This document shows positions 1-5,224 of a stretch of 5,224 nucleotides of DNA, piece by piece. A model generated the notes under the pieces. It was given only the letters and a program-made list of their open reading frames with translations. It searched no databases and was not told the DNA's origin. The position numbers and the translations under genes are program-made. The stretch spans positions 1 through 5,224 of the forward strand of contig PLEB01000101.1 in assembly GCA_003136915.1 (NCBI GenBank), given 5' to 3'. Source of the DNA: Chitinophagaceae bacterium. Lineage in GTDB: Bacteria; Bacteroidota; Bacteroidia; Chitinophagales; Chitinophagaceae. The number at the start of each line of letters is the position of its first letter. Position 1 is the stretch's first letter.

Positions 1-705
1 TTTAAGGGGTTGACGATTTATCCGGATACTACAATGCCGGGGGCTATTTATGGATTCAGGGATTCCTTATTTGTCCGTTTGCATTATCACGAACCGGGCG
101 TTGTTTACCAGCCTCTGATTGTAGATTTCCCTTATGTCAACAAAACAAATCAATTCAACAGGATTACGGCCGACAGAACAGGAACTCTTATACAGAACAT
201 CAGTGAACTGAATCCTGAAATCTCTTCCGCTTCCACCGGCAACGCATCCTATCTGCAGCCTTCTACAGCTCTTTATGTAAAATTGCTTTTCCCAACCTTA
301 GGTAATTTGCTTCAATACCCTGACTACCTGAGTGTGCTGAGAGCAACGCTGACTATAAAACCGGTGGATGGAACTTATAGTCCAATTTATGCTCTGCCGC
401 CCCAGATCAATTTAATCAATACCACGCAGGCAAATACCTTAGGAACATCAGCAGCTACTGGCACCGGAAGTCTTTTTATAGATTATCTCTACGGAGCAAA
501 TACGGCTTATACTTATGATGTGACGCCATATATCCAGCAGGCCATTTTAAAAGGAACTCAGGACAATGCGATCAACGGGATCATGTTAACGATTCCTGCA
601 CCTGCCTATAATACGACGTTCAACCGGGTGGTTGTAGGGGACCAGTTTACTCCTCTGAAAGTAAATCGAATTTCGCTGAATGTCTTTTATGCTTCATATT
701 ATTAG
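1..705 (+). CDS. DUF4270 family protein, C-terminal part (5' truncated by window edge)
   Basis: The frame is open from base 1 to the TAG at 703-705 and gives 234 residues with no plausible start, so the gene begins upstream of the window. The TTG at base 10 is an internal codon. The sequence is rich in short beta-strand-like segments and Asn/Thr/Tyr turns. It has the pattern I associate with the C-terminal half of DUF4270 proteins of Bacteroidota: an 'SLFVRLHYHEPG' strand, then 'FNRITADRTGT', then a 'YLQPSTALYVKLLFPTL' segment leading into 'LSVLRATLTIKP', and a 'YDVTPYIQQ' stretch before the last strands. Full-length members are usually ~400-550 residues with an N-terminal lipoprotein signal, which would place this protein in the cell envelope; that end is not visible here. 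Their function is not established. The stop codon lies one base before the likely start of the next gene, so the two are probably in one operon. The family call is from recognition and fairly sure; any role is unknown. Confidence 0.8.
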   Translation, partial: FKGLTIYPDTTMPGAIYGFRDSLFVRLHYHEPGVVYQPLIVDFPYVNKTNQFNRITADRTGTLIQNISELNPEISSASTGNASYLQPSTALYVKLLFPTLGNLLQYPDYLSVLRATLTIKPVDGTYSPIYALPPQINLINTTQANTLGTSAATGTGSLFIDYLYGANTAYTYDVTPYIQQAILKGTQDNAINGIMLTIPAPAYNTTFNRVVVGDQFTPLKVNRISLNVFYASYY

Positions 706-706
706 C

Positions 707-1981
707 ATGAACAAACCGAACTGTTCTTCTTTCATGAGAATATATTTGACCATATTATTTTCCATGCTGCTCCTGGCTGAAGTAGGTGCACAAAATAATA
801 ATTCTCCTTACTCCATAAACGGAATCGGAGATATTGAAGATGGCTTTTTGAACCGCACGACCGGACTTTCATCTACCGGAATTGCTTACCGGAACAACCG
901 TTATATCATCACGAACAACCCTGCTTCTCTCAGTGCACTGGACGACCAATTCTTTGCCGGTGAACTCGGAATAACGGGAGATTATATTAATTATTCCGGG
1001 CAACCGGTAAGCGCGGCCTACAGCACGTCCGGCGATATCACTTTTAAAAGATTTACATTCGGCACCAAACTCTTCAAACACTGGGGAAGTGCCGTGGGGC
1101 TGACTCCTTTTAGCACAGAAAATTACGAATTCAGCAATTTGCAAGCATTGGGATATGGTGGAAACGCAATTCCTTCCTACAATGAAGGATTCGGAGGTAT
1201 CAATAAGGTTTACTGGTCCAACGCCTATGAATTTTTTCACCACCTTTCCATTGGGATAACTTCTTCCTACCTTTTCGGCTCCATTAATTCGAAGAACATT
1301 CTCCAGGGGCCTGCGGGAAGCGCAATTTATCTTTCAAAGAACGATAATACATTTTACAGTAATTTCTATTTTAATTACGGTTTGCAATATTATACTGCCC
1401 TGGGCAAGCATTGGGATATTACTATCGGCCTTGTATATGCGAATCAGGGCACACTCAATACGGATCATACGATAACCGTGCTTAATATTGACTCTGTTGC
1501 CGTCCGTACAAAGGAAACTGTCGGAACATTTAATATCCCTCCGGATTACGGTGCCGGAATTGCGATAACCCATAACAAGAAATATACATTTCTTGCTGAT
1601 TACCGTTATCAGAGCTGGGGTCAACTGCATTCCAACACCAGCAGTTACGCTTACCAAAACAGTCAGCGCGCTTCCGTCGGTTTCGAGATTTCCAAAAAGA
1701 AAACAGCTTTTAACCAGCTGTTTGAAACCAGTTTCCTGCAAACCGGATTGTATTATAGCCAATCCTATCTTATAGTCAATGGAAAATCCATAAACGACAT
1801 GGGGGTAACCGTCGGCTTCGGCGTGAATTCAATGCGAAGCCCGCTGAGTTGTAATGTAATACTTCAATACGGCGTCAGGGGAACGACCGACAACGACCTC
1901 ATCAAGGAAGGGTATATCGGCGCCAGCTTTATATTCTCTTACAGAGACTTTTGGTATACAAAGGGGAGGAAGTTTGATTAG
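707..1981 (+). CDS. Predicted outer-membrane beta-barrel protein with signal peptide
   Basis: This is a 424-residue protein if it starts at ATG 707, one base after the preceding stop. ATG 734 is an alternative that puts the signal peptide right at the N-terminus (MRIYLTILFSMLLLAEVGA, predicted cleavage near VGA-Q). ATG 680 would overlap the upstream gene and add a poor N-terminus, so I reject it. No start has a Shine-Dalgarno motif, as is usual in Bacteroidota. The mature protein opens with 'NNNSPYSINGIGDIEDG' and a later 'NNPASLSAL'. This matches a large group of Bacteroidota envelope proteins with an N-terminal SPYS-x-x-G-IGD block and an NPAS motif, reminiscent of FadL/PorV-type barrels. 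The rest is alternating aromatic/polar strands with Gly/Asn/Tyr turns. The C-terminus (GASFIFSYRDFWYTKGRKFD) is an amphipathic strand ending in the Lys-Phe-Asp seen in this group. It therefore probably sits in the outer membrane. Substrate and role are unknown; FadL-like transport is only one possibility. Confidence 0.8.
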   Translation: MNKPNCSSFMRIYLTILFSMLLLAEVGAQNNNSPYSINGIGDIEDGFLNRTTGLSSTGIAYRNNRYIITNNPASLSALDDQFFAGELGITGDYINYSGQPVSAAYSTSGDITFKRFTFGTKLFKHWGSAVGLTPFSTENYEFSNLQALGYGGNAIPSYNEGFGGINKVYWSNAYEFFHHLSIGITSSYLFGSINSKNILQGPAGSAIYLSKNDNTFYSNFYFNYGLQYYTALGKHWDITIGLVYANQGTLNTDHTITVLNIDSVAVRTKETVGTFNIPPDYGAGIAITHNKKYTFLADYRYQSWGQLHSNTSSYAYQNSQRASVGFEISKKKTAFNQLFETSFLQTGLYYSQSYLIVNGKSINDMGVTVGFGVNSMRSPLSCNVILQYGVRGTTDNDLIKEGYIGASFIFSYRDFWYTKGRKFD

Positions 1982-2048
1982 GAATGTGTAAATGTGAAAA
2001 ATTTGAAAATTAATTAGCACATTTCCATATTTTCACATTTGCACATTC
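1982..2048. terminator. Long inverted repeat between convergent genes, probable bidirectional terminator
   Basis: The arms 1982-2000 (GAATGTGTAAATGTGAAAA) and 2030-2048 (TTTTCACATTTGCACATTC) are 19-base reverse complements, with one T opposite G that still pairs as U-G in one transcript. The 29-base loop region adds a short inner stem, GAAA 2005-2008 with TTTC 2022-2025. The element fills the whole space between the stop of the outer-membrane gene (1981) and the stop of the peptidase gene (2050). It starts one base after the first stop and ends one base before the second. The position and dyad symmetry suggest a terminator working for both genes. It lacks a GC-rich stem, and U-richness comes only from the arm ends, so it is not a classical intrinsic terminator. 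Each arm also contains short direct repeats of the AATGTG/CACATT type. Confidence 0.7.
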
Positions 2049-2049
2049 T

Positions 2050-3642
2050 TCAAAGCACCCCCACAACGGTCCCGAGGGGGACGCCCAGGCCGGTGCAAGC
2101 ATCCCAGCCGACTGTTGCAGAATATCCACCACCCTTTGCAGTATTGTTATTTCCCTGGGTTATGTCTTTAAATACTTTTGCATTGGCGGCGTAAATTTTC
2201 GGATGGATGAATCCGGCATTCCTGTTTAATTTTTGATTGGCCAGTGCGATTAGTCCTGCGATCAGCGGCGCAACTGCGCTTGTTCCCCCGATAACTGACC
2301 ACTGACCGTCAACCAGCACATTATATCCGGTTGCTGAGTCAGCATTGGCGGCAACGTCCGGAACACCTCTTCCCTTCCGGGTTTTTGAATTCACTGAAGG
2401 CGGAAGTTTAATTGCCTTTTGGTAATCGGGAACAGGAAACACATCGCTGATTCCGCCACCGGTTGCCCAACCGTCCTGGTCATTCCAGACGGTCTCGCTG
2501 GCACTCAGCAATTTGGTTCCGCCGCAGGCAAGTGCGTAGGCGCTCGACGCTGGAAAATCAACATGTGCTTTCCCATCGGTTTGACCGTCGGATGATCCGT
2601 TATCACCTGCAGCAACAGTAATGGTTACACCCAATGAAGCGGCCGACATAAATGCCTCGTTAAAATTAGTTATTGCCTGCTGGGTCCATTGGTTCTCGGC
2701 GGCGCCCCAACTTATAGAGATCACCGAAGGATTATTTCCTTCATCATGAATTGCCGTTGTGATAGCATCCAGAAATCCTTTATCAGTATTCGGCGCAAAA
2801 TAAACAACAATTTTTGCTCCGGGCGCTACGGCTCCGGCTACTTCTATATCCAGTGCAACTTCGCCATCGGCAGAATCAGGAGTGGATGGAGAATTATTTG
2901 CACCATCTACCGATTGAGCGCTAATCTCAGGAAGTGCTATGCCAAGTTTCTGAAAATAAACCTGCATGTCGGAATTCCGGAAGCCACCGCCCAGTTCAAT
3001 CAGCGCAATACACTGACCGGCACCTGTTACGCCTGAAGGATATTTATATGCTTTTGCGACGGCATTTGCGTTGTAGGAAACCGATGCGGCTTCTGGTTGG
3101 ATAACATGACCATCCGAGTGCAACATTCTGAACATGGGCCTTGCCTGGGGACGGTTATCTAATCCGAATACACCGGTGACAATGTCTTTAAGGGATTCCG
3201 GAATTCGGATGCTTCCGCTTCTTCCCCTGAAGCTGATCCCTGAATCAGCTGTGAAATTTGCGAGATAGACGCCAAAGGCCTGGCTGAATTGCTGAACGGT
3301 TCCTTTTAATATTACGACCCTCCTCGGGATAGAAACCTCTAACACGGTGAGATCGTGGTATTGTGCAAATCCCTTTACGAGCTGTACATCTTCCGGAGAC
3401 GCGCCGAAACGGCGGCTGAATTGTTCCCGGCTGACTGCTTTTTGTTTTCCTTTGCCAATTCCTTTTACGCTGCTGCTGATGGCTGTTTTTCTCCTTAGTG
3501 TGACCGAAACCTCAATCACCTCATTGAGTGTGGTGGTTCCCGTATTATTTCCAGGCGGGATCTTTTTTGCGCTTCCTGACAATTCAACGTTCGGCTCAAA
3601 TTTTTTTGAGCGCTGGTCTGAACTTTTTTTGGATGAGGGCAT
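2050..3642 (-). CDS. Pro-kumamolisin-like serine-carboxyl peptidase (sedolisin, MEROPS family S53)
   Basis: This is a 530-residue preproenzyme from ATG 3642; ATG 3672 would add ten residues (MLQITLKSAV). I prefer 3642 because the distance to the prodomain strand 'EVSVTLRR' (~residue 43) then resembles that of kumamolisin, and because 3672 would overlap the start of the opposing gene. Residues ~40-172 are the activation prodomain (SREQFSRRFGAS, FGVYLANF, GVFGLDNRP), with processing likely soon after PMFR. The catalytic domain holds Glu261 and Asp265 (DGEVALDIEVAG), the oxyanion Asp347 (AAGDNGSSDG) and the nucleophile Ser455 (GGTSAVAPL), so the Ser-Glu-Asp set is complete. Glu216 (IELGGG) and Trp312 (SISWG), which kumamolisins use near the active site, are also present. 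The C-terminal calcium site is recognisable (Asp493 in KDITQGN, Asp514 in GWDACTGLG). Such enzymes are endopeptidases active at acid pH that mature autocatalytically. There is no classical signal peptide, no membrane helix and no type IX sorting domain. It is a stand-alone gene, convergent with the gene at its 3' side and divergent from the amidotransferase. Confidence 0.95.
   Translation of the reverse strand: MPSSKKSSDQRSKKFEPNVELSGSAKKIPPGNNTGTTTLNEVIEVSVTLRRKTAISSSVKGIGKGKQKAVSREQFSRRFGASPEDVQLVKGFAQYHDLTVLEVSIPRRVVILKGTVQQFSQAFGVYLANFTADSGISFRGRSGSIRIPESLKDIVTGVFGLDNRPQARPMFRMLHSDGHVIQPEAASVSYNANAVAKAYKYPSGVTGAGQCIALIELGGGFRNSDMQVYFQKLGIALPEISAQSVDGANNSPSTPDSADGEVALDIEVAGAVAPGAKIVVYFAPNTDKGFLDAITTAIHDEGNNPSVISISWGAAENQWTQQAITNFNEAFMSAASLGVTITVAAGDNGSSDGQTDGKAHVDFPASSAYALACGGTKLLSASETVWNDQDGWATGGGISDVFPVPDYQKAIKLPPSVNSKTRKGRGVPDVAANADSATGYNVLVDGQWSVIGGTSAVAPLIAGLIALANQKLNRNAGFIHPKIYAANAKVFKDITQGNNNTAKGGGYSATVGWDACTGLGVPLGTVVGVL
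3594..3611. repeat. Short perfect hairpin/palindrome in the peptidase 5' coding region
   Basis: GCTCAAA (3594-3600) and TTTGAGC (3605-3611) are perfect 7-base reverse complements around four T. The site lies at about codons 11-16 of the peptidase and about 60 bases upstream of the divergent amidotransferase start. It could be an operator or an RNA hairpin in either transcript, but it also simply encodes Ser-Lys-Lys-Phe-Glu-Pro of the peptidase and may be chance. Confidence 0.3.
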
Positions 3643-3670
3643 AACAGCTGATTTTAGAGTAATTTGCAGC
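3643..3670. promoter_or_regulatory. Divergent gap between peptidase and amidotransferase genes
   Basis: Only 28 bases separate the chosen start of the peptidase (3642, minus) from that of the amidotransferase (3671, plus). This is too short for two complete promoters, so at least one promoter must lie within the opposite gene's 5' coding sequence. I looked for the Bacteroidota primary sigma pattern (TTTG, then TAnnTTTG) and found no clean match on either strand; TAATTTGC at 3656-3663 on the plus strand is only a partial match and lies too close to the start. No promoter position is assigned. Confidence 0.3.
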
Positions 3671-4489
3671 ATGACTAAACCGCTGCGTGTTGCTATTCTT
3701 GATCTTTACGAAGGACGCCCCAACGAAGGTATGCGTTGCATACAACAAATATTACATGAATACAGCACGGCTAATGGTTTACCTGTAGAATCCAGGACAT
3801 TTGATATTAGGATACAGGAAGAATTTCCGGATTTTTCCCATGATATTTATTTGTCCACCGGTGGTCCCGGAAGTCCGCTTGACAGCGAAGGTCTGAGCTG
3901 GGATAATAAATATATGGACTGGCTGCACGGATTGGTAAAGCATAACATCGTATCCAATGAACCCGACAAAAAATACGTTTTGTTTATCTGTCATTCCTTC
4001 CAACTCGCGTGCCGGTTTTTCAAGACGGGAAAAGTGACCCGCCGCCGGTCTACCGCTTTTGGTATTTTTCCCATGCATATGAAAGCGGAAGGGAAAAAGG
4101 AGGCCGTATTCCGCGGATTGAAAGATCCCTTTTATGCGGTCGATAGCCGGGACTACCAGGTGATCGAAGAGGATCGCTCAGATATGAAGAGAAAGGGAGC
4201 CAGCATCCTGGCCATCGAAAAAGAAAGGCCGCATGTACCCCTGCAGAGAGCGATCATGGCTATCCGATTCAACGACTATATGCTGGGTACACAATTTCAT
4301 CCGGAGGCCGACCCGCTCGGCATGAGCATGTATTTGCAAAGGGAGGACAAAAAGAAAACGGTTATCGAAGGTTATGGGGAAGAGAAATGGAAACGCATGA
4401 TCCAGCATCTGAATGATCCCGATAAAATTCGCAACACATATTCCAGGGTCATACCGAATTTTTTGAATACAGCCAGGGGCAGGAGCTGA
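3671..4489 (+). CDS. Class I glutamine amidotransferase-like protein (GATase1 fold)
   Basis: This is a 272-residue protein from ATG 3671 (MTKPLRVAILDLYEG). The frame stays open further upstream, but that stretch is antisense to the peptidase. The fold reads as a single GATase1 domain: a first strand LRVAILDLYEG, the oxyanion-type loop STGGPGSP (62-69), the nucleophile Cys107 after strand KYVLFI, and the His210-x-Glu212 pair in GTQFHPEAD. The Cys-His-Glu triad is thus complete. Such domains hydrolyse glutamine and pass ammonia to a synthetase partner. The elbow is odd: classical members read G-x-C-x-G-H/Q, whereas this has F-I-C-H-S-F-Q, so both glycines are lost. No synthetase domain is fused; the C-terminal ~55 residues (from QREDKKK) are a charged helical tail. 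The companion gene begins 19 bases downstream on the same strand, which suggests an operon and a partner. Database entries of this type may be labelled 'GMP synthase', but the ATP-pyrophosphatase and dimerisation domains of GuaA are absent, so that label would mislead. Its acceptor substrate is unknown. Confidence 0.85.
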   Translation: MTKPLRVAILDLYEGRPNEGMRCIQQILHEYSTANGLPVESRTFDIRIQEEFPDFSHDIYLSTGGPGSPLDSEGLSWDNKYMDWLHGLVKHNIVSNEPDKKYVLFICHSFQLACRFFKTGKVTRRRSTAFGIFPMHMKAEGKKEAVFRGLKDPFYAVDSRDYQVIEEDRSDMKRKGASILAIEKERPHVPLQRAIMAIRFNDYMLGTQFHPEADPLGMSMYLQREDKKKTVIEGYGEEKWKRMIQHLNDPDKIRNTYSRVIPNFLNTARGRS

Positions 4490-4508
4490 TGTTCTTAAAG
4501 TAAAAATC

Positions 4509-5224
4509 ATGATTCCCCATCTCCGAAAATCATTTAATGAGGCATTCACTGCAGAAAATTATGGTGATTTTTTGCAAGACCTGAATTCCAGGCATCCCGG
4601 AAGCATTGAATTCCGTGTAGCGGAGACACCTATTTTCGTTCCATCAGATTTCCGGGATAAGATGATCGGTACCTGCGAATCCATTGTAGATCTCATCCTC
4701 TCACCGAATTTCAGGAAGCAGAGCGAAAAAGCAATCCCTGCCAGCGATTTCGTGCCCGGAGAAGAGTCTCCCTGTGCTTTTATAGCCTTTGATTTTGGAG
4801 TTTGTATGAATGAGCGTAAAGAGCTGGAGCCGCAGCTCATAGAAATGCAGGGATTCCCGACACTTTATGCATTTCAGGTTTACTATCCTGACGTGATGAG
4901 AAAACATTTCTCCCTGCCTGCAGATTATTCTCCTTTCCTCAGTGGATATACCAGGGAAACCTATCTCGCCGAATTTAAAAAGCTGATACTGGGAAACGCT
5001 CTTCCGGAGCAGGTCGTGTTACTGGAAATAAAACCCCATGAACAAAAAACGAGAATTGATTTCTATTGCACGCGGGATTACCTGGGCATTCAACCTGTTT
5101 GCATCACGGAATTGATTCCGGAAGGGGATCAATTATATTATATCAATGAAGAAACAAAAAAGAAAACCCGGATCGAAAGGATTTATAACCGGATCATTTT
5201 TGATGACCTTCATGCACAACATGC
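4509..5224 (+). CDS. Uncharacterised protein, N-terminal 238 residues; possible circularly permuted ATP-grasp-type ligase (3' truncated by window edge)
   Basis: The frame is open from ATG 4509 (MIPHLRKSFNEAF) to the right edge, with no stop. ATG 4489 overlaps the previous stop but terminates after four codons, so 4509 is chosen. I do not recognise the protein by name. The first ~130 residues are mixed alpha/beta with few landmarks (IFVPSDFRDKM, FDFGVCMN, YYPDVMRKHF); there is no signal peptide or membrane helix, so it should be cytoplasmic. Residues ~169-234 have a telling order: a hydrophobic strand (VVLLEIKP), a helix region (KTRIDFYCTRDYLGI), a strand (QPVCITEL), an 'EGDQLYY' hairpin, then RIYNRIIFDDL (224-234). 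This parallels the pre-ATP-grasp part of circularly permuted ATP-grasp proteins, where a strand, 'LGIPLV', a 'DGRVY' hairpin and an 'IYRR-x-DD' motif follow each other. The metal- and ATP-binding core would lie beyond the window. Being 19 bases downstream of an amidotransferase-like gene fits a ligase partner. Gene reality is sure; the family is an inference. Confidence 0.85.
   Translation, partial: MIPHLRKSFNEAFTAENYGDFLQDLNSRHPGSIEFRVAETPIFVPSDFRDKMIGTCESIVDLILSPNFRKQSEKAIPASDFVPGEESPCAFIAFDFGVCMNERKELEPQLIEMQGFPTLYAFQVYYPDVMRKHFSLPADYSPFLSGYTRETYLAEFKKLILGNALPEQVVLLEIKPHEQKTRIDFYCTRDYLGIQPVCITELIPEGDQLYYINEETKKKTRIERIYNRIIFDDLHAQH

Noticed and set aside
869..1243. Minus-strand open frame of 124 codons
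   Set aside because: It is antisense to the outer-membrane protein gene, whose signal peptide and family motifs make it clearly the real frame; the antisense product shows no recognisable domain.
1334..1762. Minus-strand open frame of 142 codons
   Set aside because: It is antisense to the same outer-membrane gene and shows no domain or start signal of its own.
2689..3036. Plus-strand open frame of 115 codons inside the peptidase gene
   Set aside because: It is opposite the well-conserved catalytic region of the S53 peptidase, and the translation is rich in Arg/Cys/Ile and unlike any family.
3601..3630. T-runs at 3601-3607 and 3624-3630 as a possible plus-strand intrinsic terminator after the GCTCAAA hairpin
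   Set aside because: The 7-bp stem has only three G-C pairs, the T-runs lie in the loop and 12 bases after the stem, and no plus-strand gene ends there.
3347..3670. In-frame open extension of 108 codons upstream of the amidotransferase ATG 3671
   Set aside because: It is wholly antisense to the peptidase prodomain and N-terminus, its translation is low in complexity (SCTSSGDAPKRR, LSVVVPVLFPGG), and the GATase1 fold begins naturally at MTKPLRVAIL.
4178..4549. Minus-strand open frame of 123 codons across the amidotransferase/ligase junction
   Set aside because: It is antisense to the His-x-Glu region of the amidotransferase and to the next gene's start; no domain is recognisable.
4559..4907. 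Two overlapping minus-strand open frames (93 and 68 codons)
   Set aside because: Both are shadows of the plus-strand gene starting at 4509, which stays open to the window edge with ordinary protein composition.

Overview
The window looks like chromosomal DNA of a Bacteroidota bacterium, probably from the Chitinophagales/Sphingobacteriales side of the phylum. The evidence is a DUF4270-type protein, an outer-membrane protein of the 'SPYS...G-IGD' kind ending in ...RKFD, genes without Shine-Dalgarno motifs, moderate GC, and an AATGTG/CACATT-type hairpin between genes. I see no phage, IS, tRNA, rRNA or CRISPR signal. The family names come from reading the protein sequences, not from a database search.

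Layout: (1) 1-705 (+) is the C-terminal part of a DUF4270 family protein, cut by the left edge. (2) 707-1981 (+), one base further on, is a signal-peptide-bearing protein predicted to be an outer-membrane beta-barrel; the two look co-transcribed. (3) 1982-2048 is a long near-perfect inverted repeat in the gap between two converging genes, probably a bidirectional terminator. (4) 2050-3642 (-) is a complete pro-kumamolisin-like serine-carboxyl peptidase (sedolisin, family S53) with prodomain, catalytic residues and calcium site. (5) 3643-3670 is a 28-bp divergent gap. (6) 3671-4489 (+) is a class I glutamine amidotransferase-like protein with an intact Cys-His-Glu triad but an atypical nucleophile elbow. 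(7) 4509-5224 (+) is the N-terminal 238 residues of a protein running off the right edge. I do not recognise it by name, but its last ~65 residues resemble the front part of circularly permuted ATP-grasp ligases.

The two left genes make cell-envelope proteins. The peptidase is a stand-alone, probably exported, acid-active endopeptidase. The right-hand pair is the most interesting part: an amidotransferase-like domain beside a candidate ATP-grasp ligase suggests an uncharacterised amide- or peptide-bond-forming system. That reading is inference, because the part of the second gene that would carry the ATP-binding core is outside the window.
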